This document shows positions 5,553 through 5,680 of a stretch of DNA of 5,680 nt, piece after piece. Below the pieces are notes generated by a model. That model did no database searches, had not been told where the DNA came from, and saw only the letters and a program-made list of their open reading frames with translations. Position 1 is the stretch's first letter. Each line of letters starts with the position of its first letter. The DNA comes from an uncultured Saprospiraceae bacterium (GTDB taxonomy: Bacteria > Bacteroidota > Bacteroidia > Chitinophagales > Saprospiraceae), in the NCBI GenBank assembly GCA_938039305.1, contig CALHUZ010000052.1:1-5680 (forward strand), given 5' to 3'. Both the position numbers and the translations under genes were made by a program.

Positions 5553-5680
5553 GGTAATAAGATAAATGATGAATAATAAGTAGAAAAACTCTACATCAAT
5601 TTGGCTCATAAATGCTGGATGACAAACTGAGTCTTGTCTCCTTAGGTACTGTTCAAATTCTATAAAGTAACTAAAGCTGG
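5553..5680 (-). other. Upstream flank of the IS110 remnant, possible bridge-RNA remnant
   Basis: No independent gene is seen on the plus strand. On the minus strand this would be the region before the transposase start, where IS110-group elements carry their non-coding left end and bridge RNA. Two small hairpins are visible: GTAGA/TCTAC (5580-5584 and 5590-5594) and GACAA/TTGTC (5621-5625 and 5634-5638). The minus strand in the transposase frame is also free of stops throughout, with an alternative ATG at 5609-5607, but the translation is hydrophobic and not family-like. The window ends before the element's outer edge, so neither reading can be settled. Confidence 0.3.

Overview
The window looks like an accessory, defence-type stretch of a Bacteroidota chromosome. 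The evidence is indirect: a Shine-Dalgarno-poor, A/C-rich leader before the large gene, dense families of short hairpin repeats, and an IS110-type transposase start. A Saprospiria-like host is a guess. Base composition is uneven. The intergenic DNA and most of the large gene are about 42-57% GC in hand-counted 60-base blocks. The first large gene and the middle of the second drop to about 22-38%.

Layout. Bases 1-453 hold no intact gene. They contain a 27-base direct-repeat copy that folds as a hairpin (1-27), two tandem 24-base units ending in a second hairpin (33-89), a possible remnant of a nuclease C-terminus (92-205), and a long palindromic repeat (300-352). Bases 454-1635 encode a 393-residue AT-rich protein with a canonical HEPN ribonuclease motif, R205-N-x3-H210, which is probably a stand-alone toxin or abortive-infection effector. 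Bases 1636-2393 are a 758-base gap. It contains a small hairpin after the HEPN gene, a roughly 95-codon minus-strand gene broken by a one-base frameshift (1721-2007), two diverged copies of a CTCTGTG-type repeat, three adjacent hairpins, and a G-depleted leader. Bases 2394-5417 encode a 1007-residue Type IIG (Eco57I/TaqI-like) restriction-modification enzyme in one chain, with nuclease, adenine methyltransferase, target recognition and C-terminal helical parts. Bases 5445-5680 hold a minus-strand, prematurely ended IS110-family transposase start, tail to tail with the restriction gene.

How it fits together. The Type IIG enzyme would cut unmodified incoming DNA and methylate the host's copy. 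The HEPN protein, if it is an RNase, could act as a second layer against infection that escapes. They are separated by 758 bases with hairpins between them, so they look like independent cassettes, not one operon. The 27-base repeat brackets the HEPN region and a 16-base repeat brackets the restriction gene, which suggests modular gain and loss. The AT-rich block inside the restriction gene covers the specificity region, which suggests its recognition module was exchanged.
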